Positions 1 to 8,205 of a DNA stretch of 64,000 bases are shown here, piece by piece (position 1 is the stretch's first letter; the number at the start of each line of letters is the position of its first letter). The DNA is from Bacilli bacterium. GTDB taxonomy: Bacteria > Bacillota_I > Bacilli_A > RF39 > UBA660. The stretch spans positions 186,001 to 250,000 of the forward strand of contig JAFUNE010000008.1 in assembly GCA_017473105.1 (NCBI GenBank), written 5' to 3'. Under the pieces are notes generated by a model. It was not told where the DNA came from, did no database searches, and worked only from the letters and a program-made list of their open reading frames with translations. Both the position numbers and the translations under genes were made by a program.

Positions 1-926
1 GCAAGAACATGATCCTTATTTATTGGCGTTGAAAGCGATACAGTTAAATCCATACATTCAATTGCTCTTTTAACTGTGTCTATTTCATAATGTGTAATTT
101 CACTTATCTCTTCAATACTAGGAAATCTTTCATATTCCTGAAAATACTTATTTTGAACTTTTTTTATTCTATAAATTTGTTCTTGAACATGGAATGGTAA
201 TCTTATGGTTCTACCATAATCACATAGTCCCTTTGTAACACTTTGTCTAATCCACCAATATGCATATGTAGAAAATTTACATTTCTTATTAATATCAAAT
301 CTTCTAGCAGCAACCATTAACCCTTCATTACCAAATTGAATTAAATCATCCATAGTATTAAATGGATTAACATACCTCATAGCTATCGGAACAACAAGTC
401 TTAAATTATGTTCGATTAATTTATGAAGAGCTTCTTCATCACCATTTTTAATTCTTATGGCAAGTTCTCTCTCTTCTTCAACACTTAATAATTTATACTT
501 ACCAATTTCATTAAAATAAACTCTAATTAAATCTAAATCTTTTTTTTCACCATAATTACTATCAGCATAATAACTATCTATATCTTTACCCAAAATAACA
601 TCATTTCTCAAACAATACAAACTACATAATTCTCTTATTTCAGGATAACATTCAACTCTAACTAAAACATCAGCATTATTAAGAACTCTAAACATATTTC
701 TTAAATAATCACTTTTATCCAGTAATCTTTCTGCTTCAATTTCTCCAATAACCAAATTTTGTTTTTTTATAAATTCAATTAAATTCATACAATTTTTTAA
801 CTGAATTTTAGAATCTTCAATAACATCAAACTTTTTACAAATATAAGTAAGAATTTTTTCTAATTCTTCACTACTCATATATTCAGATATATCTTCTTCT
901 ATAAATTGATTATTTGATTCTTCCAT
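1..926 (-). CDS. RpoD-like sigma-70 factor, 3' end beyond window
   Basis: Partial gene: ATG at 926-924 and an open frame running off the left edge. A strong Shine-Dalgarno (AAAGGGGG) sits 6 nt before the ATG. The product has a sigma region 1.2/2 core ('DLIRVYFNEIGKYKLL', 'NLRLVVPIAMRYVNP'), region 2.3-2.4 ('CKFSTYAYWWIRQSVTKG') and the start of region 3 ('TIRLPFHVQEQIYRIKKV'); region 4 lies outside. It is a clear paralogue of the sigma gene immediately upstream (996-2255) and shares its unusual N-terminal 120-residue helical segment. That gene is 69 bp away with no terminator between, so the two are probably co-transcribed. Sigma-70 family is certain; primary versus alternative role is not decidable here. 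Confidence 0.9.
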   Translation of the reverse strand, partial: MEESNNQFIEEDISEYMSSEELEKILTYICKKFDVIEDSKIQLKNCMNLIEFIKKQNLVIGEIEAERLLDKSDYLRNMFRVLNNADVLVRVECYPEIRELCSLYCLRNDVILGKDIDSYYADSNYGEKKDLDLIRVYFNEIGKYKLLSVEEERELAIRIKNGDEEALHKLIEHNLRLVVPIAMRYVNPFNTMDDLIQFGNEGLMVAARRFDINKKCKFSTYAYWWIRQSVTKGLCDYGRTIRLPFHVQEQIYRIKKVQNKYFQEYERFPSIEEISEITHYEIDTVKRAIECMDLTVSLSTPINKDHVL

Positions 927-995
927 TATAAACCCCCTTTATAATTTTTAAAATCATTTTAGTTTTGCATAGTTATACGCTTCATAATCATACAA

Positions 996-2255
996 CTACA
1001 TCATACGAGCTAATGCTAATTCATTATCATTTTTTTCCATATTGTATTGACAAATTCTACTAAAATCACGTCTTTTAGATGCAGTTTTTAATTTTTTTAA
1101 TGCCTTTATTTCAAGTTGTCTTACTCTTTCACGAGTTAAACCAAATTTTTCTCCAATTTCTTGTAAAGTGTATACACGACCAAAGAAACCATTTCTTGCT
1201 TTTATAATATACATATCTCTTTCACTTAAAGCTGCTATATCAAATATTGTTTGAAGAGCTACTTTATCAGTAACATCACCAATATTATCTAAACTAGAAC
1301 TCTCATCTTCTATAATATCAGCAAGAGTAGTATCTTCATCTTCATTAATTGTTGTAGAAAGTGAAATAATTGTATCCATATATTCTAAACATCTATTAAC
1401 AAGTTCTTCATTATAGCCAGTTAATTCACATAATGTATTAACATTTGGATAATCTCCATTAGTTAATAAATATTCAGTTTGAACTTTTTTAATTTTATTA
1501 ATACACTCATATACATGAGCAGGAATTCTTATTGTTCTACAAGTATTTACAATACCTCTAGTAACTGCTTGTCTAATCCAATGAGTAGCATAAGTTGAAA
1601 ATTTGTATCCTTTGTCAATGTCAAATTTTCGACTGGCAGTAATTAAACCTTCACTACCAAATTGAATTAAATCATCTAAAGAAACAGCTGGATTTACATA
1701 TCTTTTAGCAATTGATACAACAAGTCTTAAATTATGTTCAATAAGTTTTTTACGAGCTTCTTCATCTCCATTTTTAACTTTAATACATAACTCTTTTTCC
1801 TCTTCAGCAGTTAACAACTTATATCTAGCAATATCTTCAAAATATAATCTTATTAAATCTAAATCTTTTTTACCATATTTATGTTCAAGACAACCATAAT
1901 CCGCATCTCTACCAACAATAACGTCATTCTTAATACAATATAAATCATATAACTCTTTAAGTTCAGGATAAGCACTTACTCTTACTAAAATATCAGCATT
2001 ATTAAGAACATTAAACATATTTCTTAATTTATTACTTCTCTCAAGTAATTTATCTGCTTCTACATCTCCAATTGTTAAATTATGTCTTCTTATATAATTA
2101 ACTAAATTTACACAGTTATTTAATTGAACACTTGAATTTAAAGAATCATCAAAATTCTTATAAATATACGCAATTACACAACCAAGTTGTTCTTCACTCA
2201 TATATTCAACTAATCCACCATCATAAAAATAATCTAATTTTTCCATTTCATTCAT
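996..2255 (-). CDS. RpoD-like sigma-70 factor (complete)
   Basis: RNA polymerase sigma-70 factor of group 1/2 architecture. It has region 1.2 ('DLIRLYFEDIARYKLL'), region 2 ('DDLIQFGSEGL', 'YKFSTYATHWIRQAV'), region 3 ('TIRIPAHVYECINKIKKV') and region 4 with a helix-turn-helix ending 'GLTRERVRQLEIKALKKL'. The N-terminal ~120 residues are an unrecognised helical extension that is conserved in the neighbouring paralogue. An in-frame ATG at 2270 exists, but the GGGGG Shine-Dalgarno lies just inside it and 8-9 nt before the ATG at 2255, so I place the start at 2255. The gene is preceded by a perfect-consensus promoter and followed 69 bp later by its paralogue. Family call is firm; the regulon is unknown. 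Confidence 0.93.
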   Translation of the reverse strand: MNEMEKLDYFYDGGLVEYMSEEQLGCVIAYIYKNFDDSLNSSVQLNNCVNLVNYIRRHNLTIGDVEADKLLERSNKLRNMFNVLNNADILVRVSAYPELKELYDLYCIKNDVIVGRDADYGCLEHKYGKKDLDLIRLYFEDIARYKLLTAEEEKELCIKVKNGDEEARKKLIEHNLRLVVSIAKRYVNPAVSLDDLIQFGSEGLITASRKFDIDKGYKFSTYATHWIRQAVTRGIVNTCRTIRIPAHVYECINKIKKVQTEYLLTNGDYPNVNTLCELTGYNEELVNRCLEYMDTIISLSTTINEDEDTTLADIIEDESSSLDNIGDVTDKVALQTIFDIAALSERDMYIIKARNGFFGRVYTLQEIGEKFGLTRERVRQLEIKALKKLKTASKRRDFSRICQYNMEKNDNELALARMM

Positions 2256-2285
2256 ATTCTCAACCCCCATTGAAAAATTTTATAC

Positions 2286-2314
2286 ATTATACCACAAAAA
2301 ATATAAAATGTCAA
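2286..2314 (-). promoter_or_regulatory. Consensus sigma-A promoter of the tandem sigma genes
   Basis: On the minus strand TTGACA (2314-2309), a 17-nt spacer, then TATAAT (2291-2286), also with an extended -10 TG (TGGTATAAT). It is the best match to consensus in the window and sits about 30 bp before the sigma start at 2255. Confidence 0.8.
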
Positions 2315-2365
2315 ATTTTATGTACTTTACCATACAAAATTAGCAAAAAAATTAACAAATACAAC

Positions 2366-2391
2366 AAAAAAAGGTGATTTTTCACCTTTTA
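2366..2391 (-). terminator. Rho-independent terminator
   Basis: Inverted repeat AAAAGGTGA / TCACCTTTT with a short T loop, followed on the minus strand by a T run. It includes the stop codon of the 44-residue ORF and ends the RNase J-iscS-thiI transcription unit. Confidence 0.75.
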
Positions 2392-2516
2392 TCTGTATAT
2401 TTTTCTATTCTATCATAGTCTTCTTTCTCCAAAGACTCATATTCCTTATTAATAGTATTTATACATTTCATTTTATATAATTTACTATTCTTTATACTAT
2501 ACTTATTCTTACACAT
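2382..2516 (-). CDS. Small basic protein of unknown function (44 aa)
   Basis: Short ORF starting at ATG 2516 with a good Shine-Dalgarno (GGTGG, 6 nt upstream), lying 43 bp after thiI, and closing inside the terminator hairpin. The product is Lys/Tyr/Glu-rich, with a single Cys near the N-terminus ('MCKNKYSIKNSK') and no membrane segment. I do not recognise a family. Its position between thiI and the operon terminator, plus the RBS, support translation. The alternative is a chance ORF in AT-rich sequence. Confidence 0.5.
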   Translation of the reverse strand: MCKNKYSIKNSKLYKMKCINTINKEYESLEKEDYDRIEKYTDKR

Positions 2517-2559
2517 AATACCACCATTATATATTATGTATAATTTTTAAAATTAAATA

Positions 2560-3735
2560 CTATAATAAATCAGAATACTCTTCTTCTAAAGAAACAATTT
2601 CAACAGTTTTAACCGCTTCATCTAAAAGTTCACTAAAGTCAAACTTAGCTTCTTCTTCATAAATATGTTTTAAATTTGGATTAATTACAGGATGTCTTGG
2701 TACAAATACTGTACAACAATCTTCATATGGTTCAATACTTATTTCATATGTATCAATCTTTTTACTAATCTCAATAATATCAAGTTTATCAAAAGAACAA
2801 AGAGGTCTTAATATTGGATAATTAGTAACATCATTAACAGATAAAATACTACTTAATGTTTGACTAGCAACTTGACCAACACTCTCTCCGTTTACAATAG
2901 CAAGACATTTATTACGTTTAGCTACTCTCTCAGCTATTCTATACATCATACGTCTCATTATCGTAATTAAATAATCAGGATCTAAATTTTTATATATTGT
3001 TTCTTGTATCTTAGTAAAATTAACAACCATTAATTTACCACCACTATTATATTTTTCTAGTTTACGAGCTAGTCTAATTACCTTATTACGAGCTTCTATA
3101 CTAGTATGTGGTCTACTTTCAAAATATAAATAATGCATTTGAACACCACGTTTAATCATTTGATATCCAGCAACAGGACTATCAATACCACCACTAAGCA
3201 TTAAAAGTCCACGTCCAAGTGTACCAACAGGATATCCACCAAGACCAGGAATATCTTCATTATAAATATAAACTGCATCCCTACGAATCTCAACATATAA
3301 ATAAACATCAGGATTATGAACATCAACTTTAAAACTTGTATTTTTAAGAATATATCCACCTATTATATTATTCATTTCCATTGATTTAATTGGATATGCT
3401 TTATTACTACGATTAGTAACAACTTTAAAAGTTTTACCAAAAACATTATTCATAACATCTAAAGACATATTTTTAATATTTTCAACATCAGTATCTTCAC
3501 TACTATAAGCAATACTAATTGCATGAATACCAAATATATCTTTAAGTTTAACAACTATATCATCAATATCATCATTCTTAGGAATAATAAACATTCTATA
3601 ATAATCATCAATAATATCAAATTCAAAACTACTTAATTTAGAAAAAATATTCTTTTTTAAACTCTTAATAAAGAAATTTCTATTATCTTTTTTAGTAGTT
3701 AATTCACCATATTTAATTAATATAACTTTTCTCAT
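2560..3735 (-). CDS. thiI: tRNA 4-thiouridine synthetase ThiI
   Basis: Sulfurtransferase that adenylates U8 of tRNA and inserts sulfur to give 4-thiouridine. An N-terminal ferredoxin-like/THUMP region (about residues 1-165) precedes a PP-loop ATPase with the pyrophosphatase signature 'LSGGIDSP' near residue 180. At 391 residues it lacks the C-terminal rhodanese domain of the E. coli enzyme, as is typical of Gram-positive ThiI; the conserved 'EDCCTVF' Cys pair near the C-terminus is present. The start overlaps the iscS stop by 4 nt, so translation is coupled. The adjacent cysteine desulfurase is the expected sulfur donor, as in the NifZ-ThiI pair of Bacillus. Confidence 0.95.
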   Translation of the reverse strand: MRKVILIKYGELTTKKDNRNFFIKSLKKNIFSKLSSFEFDIIDDYYRMFIIPKNDDIDDIVVKLKDIFGIHAISIAYSSEDTDVENIKNMSLDVMNNVFGKTFKVVTNRSNKAYPIKSMEMNNIIGGYILKNTSFKVDVHNPDVYLYVEIRRDAVYIYNEDIPGLGGYPVGTLGRGLLMLSGGIDSPVAGYQMIKRGVQMHYLYFESRPHTSIEARNKVIRLARKLEKYNSGGKLMVVNFTKIQETIYKNLDPDYLITIMRRMMYRIAERVAKRNKCLAIVNGESVGQVASQTLSSILSVNDVTNYPILRPLCSFDKLDIIEISKKIDTYEISIEPYEDCCTVFVPRHPVINPNLKHIYEEEAKFDFSELLDEAVKTVEIVSLEEEYSDLL

Positions 3736-4856
3736 TTTAATAATAATTCATTCCAAACTTGATCAAACACTTCTAAAAATTCATGAATTTCTTCCATAGT
3801 AGTTTGATGAGAAATACTAACTCTTATAGATGTAGTACTAACTCTCTTATCACCTTTAGATAATGCTTTTAAAATAGTACTCTCTTCCTTAGAAGAACAA
3901 GCAGTTGTAGTAGAAACATATATTTCATGTTTCTCAAGTGCATGAACAAAAGTCTCACTTTTAATTTGCATTAAACTAAAATTAACTATTTGAGGAACAC
4001 ATAAATCATTAGAATTAATTTGAATAGGATATTTAGAAAGTCCTTTCAATAATTCATCTTTTAATTTTTGACACTTTTTAATATTAGCTTCTAATTTATC
4101 ATTAGCAAGTCTCATTGCTTTTGCAAAAGAAACTATTAAAGGTAAAGCAGGAGTTCCACCTCTAAAAGGACAATTTTCTGTTGTACCATATATTAAAGTA
4201 TCAATATTCAAGTCACGTCTCTTATAAAGAATACCAACTCCTTTAGGAGCAAATATTTTATGACTAGAAAAACTAGCTAAATCTAAATCACTTAAATAAA
4301 ATCTTGTCTTACCCAAAGCTTGAGTTAAATCACTATGAAATATTACATTAGGATTCTTCTTATTAATAACTTGTCTAATAGTTTTTAAAGGTTGTTTAAA
4401 CCCAGTTTCACTATTAACACAGCAAATACTAATCATTATTGTATCTTCACGAATTAACTCCTCTAAATGCTTTAAATCAACTTGTCCATTATCCTGTAAA
4501 TTAACAAAATCAATTTCAAATCCAATACTACTTAAATAACCCATAACTTCTAAAACACTTTTATGTTCTAATTTAGAAGTAATAATATGACGTCCACGAT
4601 TAGCATATTTAATAGCAACACCCTTAATAGCAGTAGTATTACTCTCACTAGCACCACTTGTAAATACAAGTTCCTTAGGATGACAATTTAAAATATCAGC
4701 CATTTGATTAGTAGCTTGAATTAATAACTCTTTACTCATACTACCAAGTAAATGAATAGAATTAGCATTTCCTATATAATCACGAGTAACTTTTAAATAA
4801 GAATCTAAAACTCTCTCATCAACTGGAGTAGTCGCACTATAATCTAAATAAATCAT
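3732..4856 (-). CDS. iscS: Cysteine desulfurase (IscS/NifS family)
   Basis: PLP-dependent desulfurase supplying persulfide sulfur. It begins with the class V aminotransferase motif 'DYSATTPVDERV', carries the Schiff-base lysine in 'FSSHKIFAPKG' (about residue 198) and the catalytic cysteine loop 'TTTACSSKEES' near residue 327. At 374 residues it is normal for the family. It lies between the RNase J gene (9 bp gap) and thiI (4-nt overlap), so its main job is probably tRNA thiolation. No IscU or SufU lies next to it. Confidence 0.94.
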   Translation of the reverse strand: MIYLDYSATTPVDERVLDSYLKVTRDYIGNANSIHLLGSMSKELLIQATNQMADILNCHPKELVFTSGASESNTTAIKGVAIKYANRGRHIITSKLEHKSVLEVMGYLSSIGFEIDFVNLQDNGQVDLKHLEELIREDTIMISICCVNSETGFKQPLKTIRQVINKKNPNVIFHSDLTQALGKTRFYLSDLDLASFSSHKIFAPKGVGILYKRRDLNIDTLIYGTTENCPFRGGTPALPLIVSFAKAMRLANDKLEANIKKCQKLKDELLKGLSKYPIQINSNDLCVPQIVNFSLMQIKSETFVHALEKHEIYVSTTTACSSKEESTILKALSKGDKRVSTTSIRVSISHQTTMEEIHEFLEVFDQVWNELLLK

Positions 4857-4865
4857 TTCACACCT

Positions 4866-6512
4866 CTATATTTCTTGAACAACTGTTAATATAACTGGTT
4901 TACATTGAGTAGCTTTATATAGATAAGCGCCAACTTTCTCACGAATATCATTTCTAATCTTAGTATAATCTGCATACTTAGGAGTAATATTATCCTTTAT
5001 TGTAGTTAAACTAATATTTTTAATTTCATTAATTATTTCAGCATTATCTTTTTCATATATAAAACCACGAGTCATAATTTCAGGTTCAACAATAATCTTT
5101 TTATCCTTTTTACTAAGAGTCGCAGATATTAAAACAAGTCCATTACTACTAAGTAATTCTCTATCTTTAAGAACTAACTCACCAACATCTTCACTACTCT
5201 TACCATCTATTAATATATCATCAACAAATATTTTATCAAAACTCTCAACAAGTTTTCCTCTATTTATTGAAACAATTTGACCATTCTCTTTAAGAATAAT
5301 ATTTTCTTTAGGAAGACCAACTTTATAAGCAAGATTAGCATTCTCAACTTGATATCTATATTCACCCTTTATAGGCATATAAAATTTAGGATTAAATAAC
5401 TTAATCAATAACATCAAGTCCTCACTACTAGCATGATGACGAACACTCTTATCTTTAGGAATACTTTCTATATTAATACCTTTAACAGCTAAATCATTCA
5501 TAATCCTAACAAGAATTTTCTCATAAGCATCATAACTAGGTTCAGCAAAACATACAGTATCTCCCTTTTCAAGAGTAATAAACTTATCATGACCACTTAA
5601 TATTCTATTAATATTTGAATATGGAACTTCTCTATCATTACTAATTAATATAACAGTATTAGGATTTTTTAAATCAGTTAAATTTCCAAGAATACTCTCA
5701 TCTATATTTAAATATCCATTCTTTATACAAATATTAACAATTGTATGTAATTCTTTACCCATAATAACAACTTTACGATTTTTACCTTTTAAAGAATTAA
5801 ATATTTCTCCAATTGTATAAATATGTAAAGGTAACACTGTAAACACGATACGTCCCTTATTTCTATCAATAACTTTCTTAAAATAACTCTCAAGTTTATG
5901 ATTTGGACTAGTATGTCCCTTCTTTTCAGAAAACACACTTTCTGCCATTAAACATAAAACACCTTGTTTACCAATATAAGCAAGTTTCCCAAGATCCATA
6001 TCATAATATCCATTCATTGTAGGATCAATAACAAAATCAGCCATATATATAATAGCACCATCTTGTGTATTAACACAAAATCCAAGAGTTTCAGGACAAC
6101 TATGAGTTACACTAAATGGAAAAACACTAAAATTACCAAATTCTATTTTTTTATGAGCACTTATAACATTTAAATTTTTACAAGTAACTTTATCTTCTTC
6201 ACAAAAATATTCAATAATTTTACTAGTAAAACTAGAAGCATAAACATTCACATCAGGTAAAACTTTTAATAAATCACTTAAAGCACCCATATTTTCATGA
6301 TGAGGATGTGTCACAAACACACCAACTATATCATTTTTATGTTCTTCTAAATATTGAAAATCAGGAATAACATAATCAACCCCATACATCTTATCTGGAG
6401 CATACTTCATTCCACAATCAAAAACAAGTAGTTTTCCATCTATATTAACTACATATAAATTCTTTCCATTCTCATTAAGTCCACCCAAACTCATTATATT
6501 TATTTTACTCAT
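4866..6512 (-). CDS. RNase J-like metallo-beta-lactamase/beta-CASP protein, active site degenerate
   Basis: Full-length (548 aa) RNase J family protein: beta-lactamase fold, beta-CASP domain, and C-terminal region including 'HASSEDLMLLIKLFNP' and 'MPIKGEYR', which match the RNase J signatures. The zinc-binding HxHxDH motif, however, reads H69-P-H71-H-E73-N74, replacing both the Asp and the last His. The usual Asp-Ser-Thr motif after the core is also altered ('LMAESVFSEKKGHTS'). Family membership is firm. Loss of nuclease activity, or a J2-like accessory role alongside another RNase J elsewhere, is inference. It is first in an operon with iscS and thiI; start ATG 6512 follows GAGGAGATGATATT. 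Confidence 0.88.
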   Translation of the reverse strand: MSKINIMSLGGLNENGKNLYVVNIDGKLLVFDCGMKYAPDKMYGVDYVIPDFQYLEEHKNDIVGVFVTHPHHENMGALSDLLKVLPDVNVYASSFTSKIIEYFCEEDKVTCKNLNVISAHKKIEFGNFSVFPFSVTHSCPETLGFCVNTQDGAIIYMADFVIDPTMNGYYDMDLGKLAYIGKQGVLCLMAESVFSEKKGHTSPNHKLESYFKKVIDRNKGRIVFTVLPLHIYTIGEIFNSLKGKNRKVVIMGKELHTIVNICIKNGYLNIDESILGNLTDLKNPNTVILISNDREVPYSNINRILSGHDKFITLEKGDTVCFAEPSYDAYEKILVRIMNDLAVKGINIESIPKDKSVRHHASSEDLMLLIKLFNPKFYMPIKGEYRYQVENANLAYKVGLPKENIILKENGQIVSINRGKLVESFDKIFVDDILIDGKSSEDVGELVLKDRELLSSNGLVLISATLSKKDKKIIVEPEIMTRGFIYEKDNAEIINEIKNISLTTIKDNITPKYADYTKIRNDIREKVGAYLYKATQCKPVILTVVQEI

Positions 6513-6555
6513 AATATCATCTCCTCAAAAATTAAAAAAGTTCAAATGCCTCTAA

Positions 6556-6564
6556 ATTATATCA
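6556..6564 (-). promoter_or_regulatory. Extended -10 promoter of the RNase J-iscS-thiI operon
   Basis: Minus-strand TGATATAAT about 45 bp before the ATG at 6512, just after the terminator of the preceding unit. No good -35 at 17 bp, so recognition would depend on the extended -10. Confidence 0.5.
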
Positions 6565-6569
6565 CAAAA

Positions 6570-6597
6570 TAAAAAAAAATACTAGTCGCCTAGTATC
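6570..6597 (-). terminator. Rho-independent terminator of the HD/LRR operon
   Basis: Perfect 7-bp stem (ATACTAG/CTAGTAT) with a 4-nt loop followed on the minus strand by nine T residues, 6 nt after the stop of the acidic protein. Confidence 0.85.
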
Positions 6598-6602
6598 TTT
6601 AA

Positions 6603-7013
6603 TTACATTGACATTTCCCTATCTTTATTAACAGGATATTTTTCAGAGCTTACTTCCTTACCATCTACATATTTTTTTAGAATTAAATGAGTAGCTAACT
6701 CTTCTTCAACCTCATTTTCATTTTCATCTACATATATAGCTTTAAACTCAGGTTTTACTTCGTTTTCATTTTCTTCTTCCCCTCTAGTAGACCAAACCTC
6801 TTCAATTAAATTACCCTCTTCATCAGTAACTCGAATAACACTTTTTACTGCATATTCTTCAGTAGTATAGTTATTATTTTCATCTAAATAAAATATTTCT
6901 GAATTTGTTTTCTCTAACTTTATACCACTAATTAAATCTTCAGTAGCAGCATAATCGGCTAAATTAATTTCATCTACTATTTCCTTATCATTATTTAAAT
7001 CAACATAAGTCAT
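6603..7013 (-). CDS. Acidic protein of unknown function (136 aa)
   Basis: Unrecognised, very Glu/Asp/Asn-rich protein without signal peptide or membrane segment. Three stretches share a 'Y(V/L)DENEN...EEE' look ('IFYLDENNNYTTEEYAVK', 'AIYVDENENEVEEEL'), suggesting small beta-hairpin repeats. An upstream in-frame start at 7034 would overlap the previous gene. AGGAGG sits 7 nt before the ATG at 7013, which is therefore preferred. It follows the LRR protein by 1 bp and ends the operon at a strong terminator. No function can be assigned. Confidence 0.7.
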   Translation of the reverse strand: MTYVDLNNDKEIVDEINLADYAATEDLISGIKLEKTNSEIFYLDENNNYTTEEYAVKSVIRVTDEEGNLIEEVWSTRGEEENENEVKPEFKAIYVDENENEVEEELATHLILKKYVDGKEVSSEKYPVNKDREMSM

Positions 7014-7014
7014 A

Positions 7015-7725
7015 TTAAACCTCCTCACTTTCAAATAAAAATTCGTTTACATTATATTTAACTTCAATATTTTTTTCTTTTAATAAATTTACAACTTCGT
7101 CATCAACATACTCTTCACCAACAAATAAAGTACTTAAGTTTTCTAAATTAGCAAAACAAGCAAGCTCATCATAATTAATCTCAGTTCCAAGTATATTTAT
7201 AAATTCAAGTTCCATAAATTTACTAATAGCTTTAAAATTCTTAATATTACATCTTTCTAAATATAATTCCTTTATTTTTAAAGTATTAACATTTAATAAA
7301 TCAATATCTTCTTCATCAGCTGGATTACTTAAACATAACACTTCTAAATTTAAGTATTCATCATTTAAGAAAGCATAACTTCTAAACGCACATCTTTCAA
7401 ACATTAATACTTCAGCATGATTAAATAATTTCATATCATTAATACTTTTAAAATCACACTTATAAAAACTATATTCTATAATACTTTCTTTATTTATAAA
7501 TTCAATATCTTCTTTAGTAAATACATAATTATTTATTACAAGTTTCTTAACATTTGGAAATAAACCTAATACTTCATTAAAATCTATCTTTTCATACATT
7601 CCATCAATATCAAGACCATCTAAAGATAACATTTCTAAAGATTTAAATTCTTCTTCACTAATTTCCTTAATATTTTTACCAAAATAATTTGATAAAAATA
7701 ACTCAAGATTATAATTTTTAATCAT
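7015..7725 (-). CDS. Cytoplasmic leucine-rich-repeat protein
   Basis: 236-residue protein with about seven irregular LRR units (for example 'LEMLSLDGLDID', 'VKKLVINNYVF', 'LEVLCLSNPAD', 'IKELYLERCNIKNF', 'LEFINILGTEINY'). No signal peptide or membrane helix, so probably cytosolic. LRRs bind proteins, but no partner is evident. It lies between the HD hydrolase (1 bp gap) and the acidic protein, and all three share one terminator. GGAGG lies 6 nt before the ATG. Repeat class is clear; the role is unknown. Confidence 0.75.
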   Translation of the reverse strand: MIKNYNLELFLSNYFGKNIKEISEEEFKSLEMLSLDGLDIDGMYEKIDFNEVLGLFPNVKKLVINNYVFTKEDIEFINKESIIEYSFYKCDFKSINDMKLFNHAEVLMFERCAFRSYAFLNDEYLNLEVLCLSNPADEEDIDLLNVNTLKIKELYLERCNIKNFKAISKFMELEFINILGTEINYDELACFANLENLSTLFVGEEYVDDEVVNLLKEKNIEVKYNVNEFLFESEEV

Positions 7726-7726
7726 A

Positions 7727-8161
7727 TTACCTCCACTTATCTAAAAGAATATCTAAAGCTTTTTTGTATTTTAGATTTCTTTTAATATCTTTCTCAGTTA
7801 TATTATTTAACCTACTCTCATCACTATTATGTTTTAAGTCACTTATCTTAACCATACTAGCTATTCTATTACTAGATAATCTTTCAATATATGAAAAATA
7901 ATCGTCATCTTCCCCATGAGTCATCAATCTAATCGCATCAACCACTTCTTTACTAAACATACTCTCAAGTTCTTCAAAAGTACAAGGAGTATCCTCAACA
8001 ATATCATGAAGTAACGCAACTATACAAGTTTCCTCATCCTTCATATCATAAGCAACACTAAAAGGATGAAATATATACGGAAGCCCAGACTTATCAAGTT
8101 GACCATTATGATACTTATACATCAAATTAATAGCCTTCTTAGTATTTTCAGTATAAATCAT
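7727..8161 (-). CDS. Small HD-domain (p)ppGpp hydrolase-like protein (MESH1/SpoT-type)
   Basis: 144-residue HD phosphohydrolase resembling the hydrolase half of Rel/SpoT. It keeps the metal/catalytic residues: H32 ('YIFHPFSVA'), H52-D53 with E56-D57 ('LLHDIVEDT'), and D108/N112 ('VKISDLKHN'). There is no synthetase, TGS or ACT domain, so it would be a stand-alone small alarmone hydrolase. Hydrolysis of a related nucleotide is equally possible. It is first in an operon with the LRR and acidic proteins and follows cca by 44 bp. Fold call is strong; substrate is inferred from the family. Confidence 0.8.
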   Translation of the reverse strand: MIYTENTKKAINLMYKYHNGQLDKSGLPYIFHPFSVAYDMKDEETCIVALLHDIVEDTPCTFEELESMFSKEVVDAIRLMTHGEDDDYFSYIERLSSNRIASMVKISDLKHNSDESRLNNITEKDIKRNLKYKKALDILLDKWR

Positions 8162-8205
8162 ATAACCACCACCCTACACATATATTTTATCAAAAACATC
8201 ATAAA

